Shown one piece after another: positions 34,084 through 44,470 of a stretch of 64,000 bases of DNA. Both the position numbers and the translations under genes were made by a program. Location of the stretch: contig JAVTVX010000019.1 of the NCBI GenBank assembly GCA_033439265.1, positions 5,649,501 to 5,713,500 on the forward strand, in the 5' to 3' direction. Origin of the DNA: Dillenia suffruticosa (lineage: Eukaryota; Streptophyta; Magnoliopsida; Dilleniales; Dilleniaceae). How positions within the stretch are numbered: position 1 is the stretch's first letter; each line of letters begins with the position of its first letter. Below the pieces are notes generated by a model. It saw only the letters and a list, made by a program, of their open reading frames with translations, was not told the origin of the DNA and searched no databases.

Positions 34084-36147
34084 GCTAGATTAAAGGGTAT
34101 CCAAATGTCAAGAAATTAAGGAAAATCAAGTTTTTTGCGCAATTTGGAACACGGGTTGTAGCAGGAGTATCAAAGAACGCTTTCCCAGAAGGAGGTTTTC
34201 TAGCTCCCGAAATCAAGAATAGACTAGGTTACTAAAGGTGACAAGAATATAAGTTTCTTTCATATTTCAACAAAACTAAGAAGATAAGACAATCGCATAG
34301 CAACCCTTCAAATGGGGAAGAGTGGTGTCTGGACTAGGGAATGCTTAAGGAGAATGCAAGAAGCTATTTTGCATAGCTCTTCTCCTATAAAGTGGTAGAT
34401 TCCCCTAGTAACAGGTTTATACGATGGGTGCAGAAAATCTATGATGAAGATCATGCCGAGTTGATTAAAATGGTGGAAAAGAATGAAGTTAAAGATGTTT
34501 TTTCTATGAGAGGTCTGAAAGCTCCAAGACCAGGAGGTATGTAGCCTATTTTCTTTCTAAAGCATTGGGAGATGGTGAAGGAGGCCTTGTGCAAGTTTGT
34601 GAATGAAGCATTAAAAGAAGGATATTTTTGGTCGGACTATGTTAAAGCATATTTGATCCTAATTCCTAAGTAGCCCAAGCCTGCGATGTGGGAGACTTTA
34701 GACTAATAAGCCTTTTGAACACTTCCTATAAAATGTTTTCTAAAGTGTTAGTTCAAAGAATTAGACCCCTCCTTCAAGAAATCATTGGCCCCCCACCAAA
34801 GTCGTTTTCTGCTTGGTAAGGGGATAGTTGATAATAGAGTAATCTTACATGAGGCCAGTCACTCCATCCGAAATTCCAAGAGCAAGAGGCATGGTATGGT
34901 GATCAAAGTTGATCTAAGAAAAGTTTACAATAAAGTGAGTTAGAGGTATTTAGGGAGGGTGCTCCATGATGTAAAGCTTCTTCCTACTCTCATTAAACTT
35001 ATTATGTTGGCTGTCATGAATGGAGAGGTCTCTCTGATTTGAAACGGAGAAGTCCTTCCAGCCATCAAGCCTAGCCAAGGGTTAAGATAAGGAGATCCCC
35101 TTTTGCCATATCTCTTCTTTCTTGTTATGGAGAGGTTTGCCTATATGATCCAAGAGAAGGTGAGGAGAGGAATGTAGAACCCAGTAAAATTCTCCAAATA
35201 AGGGCCAAGCATATTCTAGATGATTTGATTTTATTAGCCAAAGCGAAGCACCTAAATTTGAGTGCCATGCTAAGTTACTTGAAAGAATTTTCTGCCAAAA
35301 GCAACTTAGAAGTTAATCTATCAAAGTCCAAAATGTGAATCTCTCCGCAAGCTCCTTGGTCTTTGAAAAACTCTTTGGCAGTTGTCAGTAAGTTTGCCCT
35401 TATGGAGAATCTTGAAAATTACCTAGGTGTTTCCATGATTCACAGAAGGATAGGAAAGAATGTTTGCGGGCAATTTAGTGGAGAGGGTGCAAGGGAAGTT
35501 GAGTGGATAGAAAGTAAAGTTGTTAAGCATTGTCGACTGAAGAACTCTCATTCAATCTGTTACTTCTGCTATTCCCATATACTCCATACAATCGACCAGA
35601 AGAACTCTTATTCAATCTATTACTTCTGCTATTCCCATATACTCCATACATGACCTAGGTTTCTAGTGAGGTCTGTAATAAGCTTGGACAAAATTAATAG
35701 AAACTTCTTGTTGGGGAGTTTCAGGGATAGCAGGAAAGTGCATTTGGTGAATTGGTCAAGAGTGTGCCTTTTTAAGGAAGAGGGAGGGTTGGAACTTAGG
35801 AGAATGAAAGAGACCAACTTAGCAATGCTGGCCAAATTAGGATGGAAGTTGGTTAGAGGATACAAAACTCTTTGGTGTGAGGTGTTGAGAAGAAAATACC
35901 TGGCAAAGAGTACCCTGCTAGAGCATGTTAAGAAAGCAAGTAGCTCCATCTTGCGGTGAGCGACTTTGAAAGTAGAGAGTGTATTAGAAGAGGTATGAAG
36001 TGGTAAGTTGGGAATGGTAAGGAGATAAATTTTTGGAGAGATATTTGAGTGGGAAATAACTGCTTGGAGGAATACGCTACAAACCCCCCAACCGGATACT
36101 AAGTTAATCGATTTCTGAGCGGGAATGCCACTTGGAAAGTGGAGGAT
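34084..36147 (+). pseudogene. LINE ORF2 reverse transcriptase, 3' part
   Basis: This continues ORF2 from 23,595 (ARLKGIQ follows KREIE). RT landmarks in order are DGYPPIF-like sequence near 34,533, HWEMVKEALCKFVNEALKEG, DFRLISLLNTSYKMFSKVL, LLQEIIGP, GKGIVDNRVILHEASHSI, MVIKVDLRKVYNKVSW (motif A), PSQGLR-stop-GDPLLPYLFFLVMER (motif B region), and ILDDLILLAK at about 35,213. The last keeps the Asp-Asp pair (35,219-35,224). It should copy the LINE RNA at the target site, but stops, shifts and a 60-bp duplication break it. A zf-RVT-like tail runs to 36,147, where a CACTA-like terminus interrupts it. Confidence 0.88.
35540..35651 (+). repeat. 60-bp tandem duplication in LINE ORF2
   Basis: A 60-bp unit starting AAGAACTCT is present twice (35,540-35,599 and 35,600-35,651, the second slightly short). 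It covers the RTLIQSVTSAIPIYS motif downstream of the RT fingers and preserves frame (20 codons). Confidence 0.88.
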
Positions 36148-36706
36148 CACTAGTAGAAAGATACCATTTTTTGGCATTCAAAAACGCAGGCTAATACTAT
36201 TTTCCTAGCATTTTTTATTTGACCACATTTTGGTGTAAATGCCATTCAGAATGATGCCAGGATAGGTTTTCTCGATAGTTCTAAATGTTATAAAACAAGA
36301 ATAATGTGACACCAATAAAATGTCGCTTATGTATGAGTATGGGGATTTATAAATCACTGTTAAAAGCGTACCACGGAGCCCATGCATCAAATTTTCACGA
36401 CAATAATAGGTGTCACATAAATGACTTACCATATTTTTAGTTTATCAAGGAAAATTACAAATGCTATATTCGATAGTTAATATGACATACTGAAATGTCA
36501 CAAAAAACAATTTAGTATAACATTTTTAAATGTAGGATAACAAACTTTTTGTGACACTTCTAGAAGCCACAGTTCAATTTAACATGCTTTGCTATTTTTC
36601 CATTTTGGCCTTTTAATATGACATTTAGAAGTGTTATAATAGACTTGTTACTGAACCTATTACCAATTACAATAAATTTTAATAATTAAAATAAATTTTA
36701 AAATTA
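36148..36706 (+). mobile_element. CACTA-like left terminus and subterminal region
   Basis: CACTAGTAGAAAGATACC has the form of a CACTA (En/Spm) terminal inverted repeat and abruptly ends LINE homology. Over the next 500 bp are repeated motifs of the type TGACATTTAGAAGTGTTATA and TGTGACACTTCTAGAAGCCA, in both orientations. That is typical of transposase-binding subterminal repeats. The matching right terminus was not found. Confidence 0.5.
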
Positions 36707-37232
36707 CTATGGCGAATTATCAACTAAGGTCCTAGTACTTACATGAAGAGACCGAATAGAGTTATAATTTGGCAAGTGGTTTAAAGAGTGTGATGTAGAT
36801 CTATTATCAAATCTATTCTCATTTGAAGAGGTGTATCCATGTCCTCTTACACGTTGCATTGCTTCTAGCTGCTGGAGTTTTTGTGTCATCTTTGCAATGG
36901 TGGCAATATGATCTTTCACCATGCGATAGCATGTGCTACAACTAGATATATCACCCATTAGATCAGCTTTTGTAACACCTAAACCATAAACCGTGAGGAA
37001 AAAGTGATAGCACTAGATTATCTTTTACATATTTTTCAAATTTAATGTGGATGTCTGTTAGTTCCTTCAAAACTGTTGACCCTATTAAATGAGGTAGTAC
37101 ACTTCTATCACTACAACAAAGACGAAAACTGTGAGGAAAAAGTGATAAAATTGTCGATAATGTCTTCTCCGATGGATAGAGCTTCAATTGGGTATATAGG
37201 GGTCGGGATAGACCTATGTCGATATTTATCAT
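36707..37232 (-). pseudogene. Possible CACTA-associated coding remnant
   Basis: Two adjacent minus-strand frames (36,707-36,958 and 36,963-37,232) have ordinary amino-acid composition. The first reads TIAKMTQKLQQLEAMQR, a short coiled-coil-like stretch of the kind seen near the C-terminus of plant En/Spm-associated proteins. The family assignment rests mainly on its position inside the CACTA-like terminus and is weak. Confidence 0.3.
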
Positions 37233-37299
37233 GACTGTTGGAGCATGTTAAATTTTCGGACGGTTAGAAAAGTATCGGTTAAAATCGATATTTTATCAT

Positions 37300-37830
37300 T
37301 AGTTGTAAAGGGTGAACAAAATTACAATTTTTATCGTCACTTATAAAGGGTTAGTAAATATTACTAATTTTATTGTCCGTCATTGTGTTAGTAAATATTA
37401 CTATATTTATTGTCGCTTACAGAAGTATTAGGTTTGTAAATATTACTACCTTTATTATCGCTTACAGAATTGTTGGGTAATTAAATATTACTATTTTTAT
37501 TGTCGCTTACAAACTTATTGGTTAGTAAATGTTATTATATTTACTATCGCTTACAGAATCATTGAGTTAATAAATGTTATTATTTTTATTGTCGTTTATA
37601 GATTTATTGGTTAGCAAATGTTACTACCTTTACTATCGCTTACAAAATTGTTGGGTTAGTAAATGTTGTTATTTTTATTGTCGTTTACAAACTTATTGGT
37701 TAGTAAATGTTACTATCTTTATTGTCGGTTACAAAATTATTAGATTAGTAAATATTACTACATTTATTATCGAAAGTAAGTAAATATTACTATTTTTAGT
37801 GTCACTTTTGTTGGTGAGTATATTTTATTA
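37300..37830 (+). repeat. About 45-bp minisatellite
   Basis: Roughly ten tandem units contain TTTATTGTCGCTTACA, then TTATTGGTTAGTAAATGTTACTA or variants. The TCGCTTACA-like core recurs near 37,330, 37,410, 37,457, 37,501, 37,545, 37,591, 37,635, 37,680 and 37,724. A 69-codon frame across it is a repeat artefact. Confidence 0.85.
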
Positions 37831-38055
37831 CTTTTATTGTCACTTAGAATATATAATTAAAAAGTTATTACTTATTTGTTATTTATTATCAGTAACCAAA
37901 TGTTACTACTCTTTTGGGTCGGTTATCACAAGGTTAGTAAATATTAGGATATGTTAATACAAATATTACTACTCTGTCATTAAAATATTACTACTTTATT
38001 CTTAAGAAAGTGTTACAATTGTGGGTTAGAAAAAAGTTAGAAAATATTATAAATC
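37831..38055. other. AT-rich junction before element C
   Basis: Degenerate TTACTACT-type sequence leads up to an abrupt switch into LTR sequence at 38,056. No gene is seen. Confidence 0.5.
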
Positions 38056-38469
38056 ACGCAGCACCCGCTGCATTTGGGAAATTAGGGATTAAAACCCTAA
38101 TCCCCCCTTCTCTCTCTCTCTTTCTCTTTCCCTCTCCTCGACTCTTCACCTTCCGCGGCCGCCGCCCTCCTCCGCGACGGTTTCGTGCCCTCCGCTGTGA
38201 CTTACCACCACCATCACCACTTCTTCTTCTTCTTCTCCCCTTCTCTCTCTCCCTCTTTCTCTCTCTCTTTCCGCCTCTCTTCTCTCTTCTCCCGATCTCT
38301 CCGCCGCCGCGTCTCTCTCTCTCCCGCTGCCATCCTCCGCCGAGCGTGATCGCTGCACCACCGCGAGCGCACCAGCGCGCGCGATAGCATCAGAGCCCAC
38401 GACAGCGCAGAGCACTGCGCTCTCTCCCGAGCACGAGTGCGCACTGCTCGAGCTCTAGTACGCCCCTAC

Positions 38470-38720
38470 GTGAGCCCCTGCGCGCCTCTGCACGCTCCTG
38501 CACGAGCGCGAGCGAGCCCCTGCGCGCCAGTGCACACCTGCGCGCCTCTGCACGAGCGCTAGTGCGCCCTTGCGCGCCTCTGCACGAGCCCCTGCACGCC
38601 CCAGCACGGGCTCCCCAGCGCCAGCGCACACTCCAGCGCAACCCTCTGCGCGAGCATAACGTGCCCCCGCACGCCCCAGCACAAGGCGAGCGCTCAAGCG
38701 CGAGACCCACTGCCCGAGCG
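38470..38720 (+). repeat. GC-rich minisatellite in element C LTR
   Basis: Short units such as GCGCGCCTCTGCACGAGC and GCCCCTGCGCGCC recur in a strongly CpG-rich core. The related stretch in the 3' LTR is 46,590-46,760. Open frames through it, up to 178 codons antisense, are compositional. Confidence 0.75.
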
Positions 38721-38956
38721 ATCGATCCAGCTCGCGAGCGCATGATCCAACTTGCGAGCGCGAGCCCTAGCCACTGCGCGCTTGCCCACAGGCTGCCAGC
38801 CGCAAGCCGCAAGCCCGCGGCCCAGTCCAGCCCATGGCCCACCAGACCCATTAGGCCCACAGGCCCACCAGACCCATCAGGCCCGCACTCCCACCAGGCC
38901 CGCCAGCCCACCAGCCCATGGCCCACGAGTCCGCGATGGCCCGTGACAGTCCGTGA

Positions 38957-39067
38957 GTCTCTGTGAAGGTAAATGACTCAAAGTTCGATTTTCGCACTAG
39001 GGTTTCGAATTTCTTTAGTAATTGAACTTAAATTGCTCACAATTGTTTTGAATTTAGAAACATTTAG
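38957..39067 (+). other. Intron-like segment present in only one element C LTR
   Basis: The segment starts GTCTCTGTGAAGGTAAATG and ends AACATTTAG, immediately before GTTTTAGACC. The 3' LTR joins the flanks directly (CCGTGA to GTTTTAGA at 47,031/47,032). The missing block therefore begins with GT and ends with AG. A stronger donor (AAG|GTAAAT) lies inside it at about 38,969. Confidence 0.5.
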
Positions 39068-40768
39068 GTTTTAGACCAAACCGATGGGCGAACGAAAACT
39101 AAATCTGAGATCCGAGAAACCCTAGGTGAGAGAAAGGAAATCTCTTTAACTCTTGAATAAATTTTATCAAATTAGGTAGTTTTGGTTGGAAAGAAAATTG
39201 AAGATCCATAACTAGGCCCTTATTTAATATCGAATTGTGATGATTAATTAGGAAAATCTCATTAGAGAATTGAGTGGTCAGATTTGAATTGGCTTTGAAA
39301 ATAGGGAGTGATCACCCTCCCGTATAGGGTGAGTGAGATTTATTTCAATACTTTTGTTTAATATGTAAACTCTATTTTACAACATTTTGATGAATGAGCA
39401 TGATTTGTCGTATGCTTGAAATGTTTTGACTGATTTTAAAATTTGATTTTTTTGTGAACCGATGGAGTATCCAAAAACTGTGTTGAATTATGAAATTATG
39501 CATCCATGTGGTTGAAATGTATAATGTGCCATTTTATGTTATATGTTGCATTTGGTTTGTAAACCTGATTTCGACACATTTTTTATACGATATTGATTTT
39601 AGCCTTGAGGGCTTTGGATTGTATTGTTCCGTAGCTACGAGGGATACCGTGAGAGACGCTTGGGTGGCGTCCGGATATGCCTAGACCTGGAGTATCCCAT
39701 GAGTTGTCGTGATTTGATTATCGACACGGTACTAGCCAGGTTGAACCCGAAAGCGGGAGGATTTGGATTTGGATTTAGATATCCTCTCCAAGTCTAGCAC
39801 CTGGACGAGGTTCGTCGCCAACGTCGGGGTAGAGAGCACTTTAAATAAACTTGCATATAACACCCCCGGTGCGCCTGTCATAGGTCGCGGTAGACCTCTG
39901 TCAGGACATTTTTGGCTGGCAGTTCTATGATTTTAATGACAGTGCTTTGGATGCATATTTGACTTGATAATACGTGCAAATGACATATTGTTGAAATGAA
40001 AAGAATGATGATTTGAAATATGATTTGTATACTTATGTTTTGACACTCCAGTTTCACACTTCATATTTGACGATTGCATTGAACCACTCACTCACTGAGT
40101 ATTCTTCTCCGAGTACTCACCCCTCATTTCCTTTTTTGTTTCAGAGAAAGTATTTGACAAGGAGCGTTGCTTTAGGACACTCGGTATCATTGGGAGATTT
40201 TGTTTTTGGACTTGAGAAGTTATTATATAATTTCTACGGCAAAAGTTATATTGGTAATGTATATGCATTCTGAGATCTATAGACGACCATTGTATAAATT
40301 CTGAGATGACTGTATAAATATGGACATTTAAATTGTGAAACTCTCATGTCATTGCATAACATTGCATTGAGGCATTTCTGATTCATTGTGTAAATACTTG
40401 GGAATGTGTCATGTTTTAGAAGTGTACACTAGGATTGCTCGGTGTCTCCTCTAAATCACAGGAGGGGCGACTGGCGGCTGTCCATATCTTTGACGGGGGC
40501 ATGGCAGTAGAGGTCTGTGGTTAGGTTGTTGGAAATTTTTATAGTCTTGCGTTATCTGGATGTTGGCTGTGAAATTGGTTGATTTTGGAGAGACCGGAAT
40601 GGTCATTTGATTATATTACAGGATGATTGTGATTTATACAGGGTAAATTGTACTTGGGAAACCTCCGAAATATAGGGAGTTTCTGCCCAATTTTCTGTAA
40701 AAATACAGCCAGCATTCAAGATAACGGGCGGCTGTTCATGATCCCGGTTCGGGACGTGACAATTGGAT

Positions 40769-40780
40769 TGGTATCAGAGA
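40769..40780 (+). other. Element C primer-binding site
   Basis: TGGTATCAGAGA starts 8 bases after the 5' LTR and matches the initiator Met-tRNA site at 11 of 12 positions. Confidence 0.88.
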
Positions 40781-41070
40781 GACTTGGTGGAAAGCTATCT
40801 AGGAAGAGAGTCTTGAAAACATTCCCGCATGTGTTTATGTTTAAAGTTCTCAATGCATGAGATTTTCATACAGTCATGAAGTCCCAGTGCATGGTCATAG
40901 GTATATGAGTTCATCTATTTTAGGGGGTTAGATACGATTGCATCTAACCCATTATTTTCGCATCCAAATGCCTTGAATTATAGTTCAATTCTTTTAGGGG
41001 GTTAGCTACGGAGTAACTAACCCTAATTTATGAATTCCTATCTAATAAAAATATATCATTTTGTAGAATT

Positions 41071-42246
41071 ATGCCACCTAGACGTGGTAGGAGAGGTGCT
41101 AGATTCGCATCACTTGAGGGTCTGTTAGTGCCGGATGCATCTCGGGCACCCGAGACCCCACGAGTACCAGAGGAATTAAACGAGCGGAGGATCGTACTTC
41201 GACTCGCGTGCCACCACCGGCACCTACTTAGCCAGCTGCTCAGGCTGAGACTCCCGTACCCACACTCGATGCCTTTCGGCAGGTGTACGAGTGGTATGCT
41301 TCGCATGGGGTCCAGATTCCGCCCCCACCACCTCCTACAGCGGTGCCTGCAGTAGCGCCAGTTCCTACGGTACCGGTTCCACCACCAGTGACTGGTCCTT
41401 CTACTTTGTCTGAGCCGAGTGAGACTACATCGGCTACTCTTAGACAGGTACATGAGTTGACTCAGTTAGTTAAGGAGGCCCATCAGCTCGGGTGCACAGA
41501 TTTTGTAGGGCTTGGTGATGCTGCGACAGCCAAGCATTGGATCAACCACACCTGTAGGATTTTGACCGATCTGGGGATTAGAGAGGCGCTCTGCCTGAAA
41601 GTGGCAGAGCGATTATTAGAGGGAGAGACCCTTTCATGGTGGGAGGCTCTCACTGATGAGGCGACAGCGCCACTGCGATGGGACGACTTCTTTCGGGAGT
41701 TTGACCGCAGATTTTTCCCACTCTACCAGCAGGATCGGATGAGGTCAGAGTTGGAACGGCTTACACAGGGGTCCAGATCTGTCTCGAAGTATGAGGCAGA
41801 TATGCGGAAACTTGACACATTCGTACCGGATCTAGCTACACCTCAATATTTGCGCTTCAAATTTGAGGGCGGTCTTAGCCTCAGCATAAAGAAGTATATG
41901 ACTGTTACCCCGCAGTTTACACTGGCAGAAAGAGAGCAGAGAGCAGAAAAGAAAGAAAGAGAAGTCTCATTTTGCGCAGAACTCCAAGAGGGGCAGGGGA
42001 TCCAGTTCGCACGGAAGCGGATTAAGATCTGGATTTCCTGAGTTTGGACGGGGACAGTACTCCCACCGGTTTAGACAGCCTGCTCCGACTCACCCTGCAC
42101 AGTATACTGCTCAGCGGCATCCTTATTGCCGCAGGTGCAATAGATCTCATCCGATAGGAGCTTGTTCAGTGACGGTCACTTGTTTCCACTGTGGGAAGCC
42201 GGGGCATATTAGGAGTTCTTGTCTTGAGTTAGAACTCGGAGGATAG
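41071..42246 (+). pseudogene. Element C gag
   Basis: The likely start is ATG at 41,071 (MPPRRGRRGARF). A frameshift before 41,283 leads into a 252-codon frame to 42,041. This frame carries the retrotransposon-gag domain: LSWWEALTDEATAPLRWDD, FFREFDRRFFPLYQQDRMRS and SVSKYEADMRKLDTFVPDL. A second shift at about 41,950-42,040 precedes a double zinc-knuckle region (CRRCNRSH, then CFHCGKPGHIRSSC at about 42,178-42,220). The frame meets TAG at 42,244. Gag would package the element RNA. Confidence 0.88.
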
Positions 42247-42668
42247 AGTTCATTGAGCCGCTCTAGTACTCCTCGTATAGCACAGCAGGAGCAGCCTGCT
42301 TAGCCAGCTGCTTCTACTCCCAGGGTGACCACCGGGAGTAACACAGTGCAGACCCAGGCACGACAGCAGCCTAGGGCTTAGGCCCGGGTTTATGCCATGA
42401 TGTAGGAGGACGGCCAGGCGAACCCCGACATCATCATGGGTACTCCTCCTTCTGATCCTGTAGAATAGGATTTTTATTCGTATTTCCATTTCTTTTGAGG
42501 ATGTCAGCATTGTATCAGTTGTATAGGTATTTTACGTTGTGTTTCCTTTTGTCGACATAATACTACTCTGACATCTTTGTACACTGAAGTTGTAAAAACC
42601 TTAGAGACTTAACTATTTTGACATATATATATACATATCAAGTTTGAAATTATTCTAAATTCATGAGC
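42247..42668 (+). pseudogene. Element C gag-protease linker with multiple TAG stops
   Basis: Continuing the knuckle frame there are TAG codons at 42,301, 42,379, 42,403 and 42,466. They sit where Gln would fit the surrounding Gln-rich context (for example AQQEQPA and TQARQQPRA). The remainder up to the protease has lost coding character. Confidence 0.7.
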
Positions 42669-42678
42669 ATTTTGTTCA

Positions 42679-43038
42679 ATGATAGGTACTCTACCTATCT
42701 TCGGAATAGATGCTCGTATCCTTATTAACACGGGATCTAACTATTCGTATGTGACTGATCAATTCTTTCGACATTCTGACAGGCCGCTCTCACCTTTGGA
42801 CGAGGAGCTATTGGTCATCACTCCTCTAGATGAGCAGATTGTACGCGGCACAGTGTATAGAGAATGTAAGATCAAAGTTGGGGACACAGTGCTAAAGGCA
42901 GATCTAATCCCCCTCGCCATTACTGATTTTGATACCATCTTGGGGATGGATTGGCTACATATGCATTGGGCTTCAGTCGATTGCTTTAAGAAGCAGGTGG
43001 AGTTTCGAAGACCCGATCAGCCAGTGTTAATTTTTTAG
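42679..43038 (+). pseudogene. Element C aspartic protease
   Basis: The 119-codon frame includes ILINTGSNYSYV, ELLVITPLDEQIVRGTVYR and ITDFDTILGMDWLHMHWASV, the RVP_2-type protease of plant gypsy elements. The catalytic Asp of DTGS is replaced by Asn (codon at 42,727-42,729), which should abolish polyprotein cleavage. The frame ends at a TAG (43,036) and resumes in register after it. Confidence 0.9.
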
Positions 43039-43077
43039 GGCGAGAGGCGGGTTTTATCCCGCTGTGTCATTTCAGTT

Positions 43078-43347
43078 TTGGATGCTAGACGCATGATTCG
43101 CCACGGATGTGCGGCTTACCTGGCTCATATCATTGACACCACTACTCAGGAACCGAGACTGGAGGATGTCCCAGTGGTACAGGACTTTCCTAATATTTTT
43201 CCCGATGAGCTACTCGAATTACCACCGGTTCGGAAGTTTGACTTTGAAATCAATTTAGCTCCGGGTACTACCCCTATCTCTATGCCGCCATACAAGATGG
43301 TGCTGGCTGAGGGAGCTCAAGGTCCAGCTGCAGGAGTTGTTGGATAA
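43078..43347 (+). pseudogene. Element C protease-RT junction
   Basis: The frame is the same as the protease: YLAHIIDTT, IFPDELLELPPVRKFDFEIN and [14 protein letters not shown] frameshift at about 43,306-43,320 moves the following [12 protein letters not shown] and [17 protein letters not shown] segment into another frame. This is the RT N-terminus. Confidence 0.88.
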
Positions 43348-43909
43348 GGGGTTTATCCGTTCTAACACGTCCCCTTGGGGCGCTCCAATGCTGTTTGTAA
43401 AGAAGAAGGATGACTCATTAAGATTGTGTGTGGATTACAGGTAACTTAATCGGGTGACTGTGAAGAATAGATATCCACTGCCTTGCATAGATGATTTATT
43501 TGATCAATTGCAAGGTGCTCAAGTTTTCTCGAAGATTGATCTTCGATCGGGATATCATCAGTTGCGGATTAGGAGTCAAGATGTGCCAAAGACAGCTTTC
43601 CGCACTCGATACGGGCACTACGAATTTCTAGTCATGCCGTTTGGGCTGACTAATGCCCCCGCTGCATTCATGGACTTGATGAATCGAATTTTTCATGATT
43701 ATTTAGACCAGTTCGTTATTGTTTTTATTGATGATATCTTAGTTTACTCGCGGAGTGACGATGAGCATGCTCAGCACCTTAGGGTGATTCTGCAGACTCT
43801 TTGTGAGAAACAACTTTATGCCAAGTTCACCAAGTGTGAATTTTGGCTGCGGCAGATTGGTTTTCTTGACCACATAGTTTCTGCGGAGGGTATTTTTGTC
43901 GATCCGTAG
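43348..43909 (+). pseudogene. Element C reverse transcriptase
   Basis: After LRLCVDYR and a TAA stop (43,442) the frame is open from 43,454. It has [20 protein letters not shown] (motif A), [20 protein letters not shown] (motif B) and [15 protein letters not shown] (motif C). The Asp-Asp catalytic pair at 43,730-43,735 is intact, unlike in element B. A TAG at 43,907 interrupts VDP-KV. This domain would copy element RNA into DNA. Confidence 0.93.
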
Positions 43910-43936
43910 AAAGTCGATGTCATTACGAGATGGGAG

Positions 43937-44470
43937 TAGCCGTAGATAGTGACTGAGATCAGGAGTTTTCTTGGTCTAGCCGGGTATTACCGCAGATTTG
44001 TTGAGGGGTTTTCCCGGATAGCTGCTCCATTGTGTAGATTGACGCGAAAGGGTGTCAAGTTTGTATGGGATGACCGTTGTGAGGTGAGCTTTCAGGAGCT
44101 CATACAGTGGTTGACGTCCGCTCCGATTCTAGCCCTTCCCACGAGTAGTCGAGAGTATGTGGTGTACAGTGACGCCAGCAGGCAAGGATTGAGCTATGTA
44201 TTGATGTAGGATGGTAGAGTTATCGCCTATGCTTCGCGACAGCTAAAGAAGCATGAGGTGAATTATCCTACGCATAATTTGGAGTTGGCGGCCATAGTTT
44301 TTGCACTAAAGATATGAAGCCACTATTTATATGGGGTCACATGCAGGGTATTTACAGATCACAAGAGTTTGAAGTATCTGTTCACTCAGAGGGAGCTGAA
44401 TTTGAGGCAGCGGAGATGGTTAAAGCTGCTAAAGGATTATGACCTCATCATTGACTATCATCTGGGTAAG
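43937..44470 (+). pseudogene. Element C RT connection and RNase H
   Basis: TAG codons at 43,937 and 43,943 fall in the WEQPQ-like linker. TEIRSFLGLAGYYRRFVEGF and APLCRLTRKGVKFVWDD follow, then RNase H with VVYSDASRQGLSYVLM, a TAG at 44,207, [31 protein letters not shown] and a TGA at 44,315. The last piece reads [20 protein letters not shown], and its Asp is retained. All pieces share one reading frame, broken only by stops. Confidence 0.9.

Larger units (their letters stand above)
38056..40761 (+). repeat. Element C 5' LTR, 5'-truncated
   Basis: It begins at ACGCAGCACCCG, which corresponds to 46,157 in the 3' LTR; the preceding U3 edge is missing. A CT-rich leader and a GC-rich minisatellite (about 38,470-38,700) are followed by a 111-bp segment (38,957-39,067) absent from the 3' LTR. 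It ends GGGACGTGACA. Confidence 0.9.

Noticed and set aside
35629-36177. 182-codon minus-strand frame opposite LINE ORF2
   Set aside because: It is the antisense shadow of the reverse transcriptase tail, whose motifs are read on the plus strand.
38390-38926. 178-codon antisense frame in the element C LTR
   Set aside because: It comes from GC-rich minisatellite sequence; the Arg/Ala/Gly-rich repeats are compositional.
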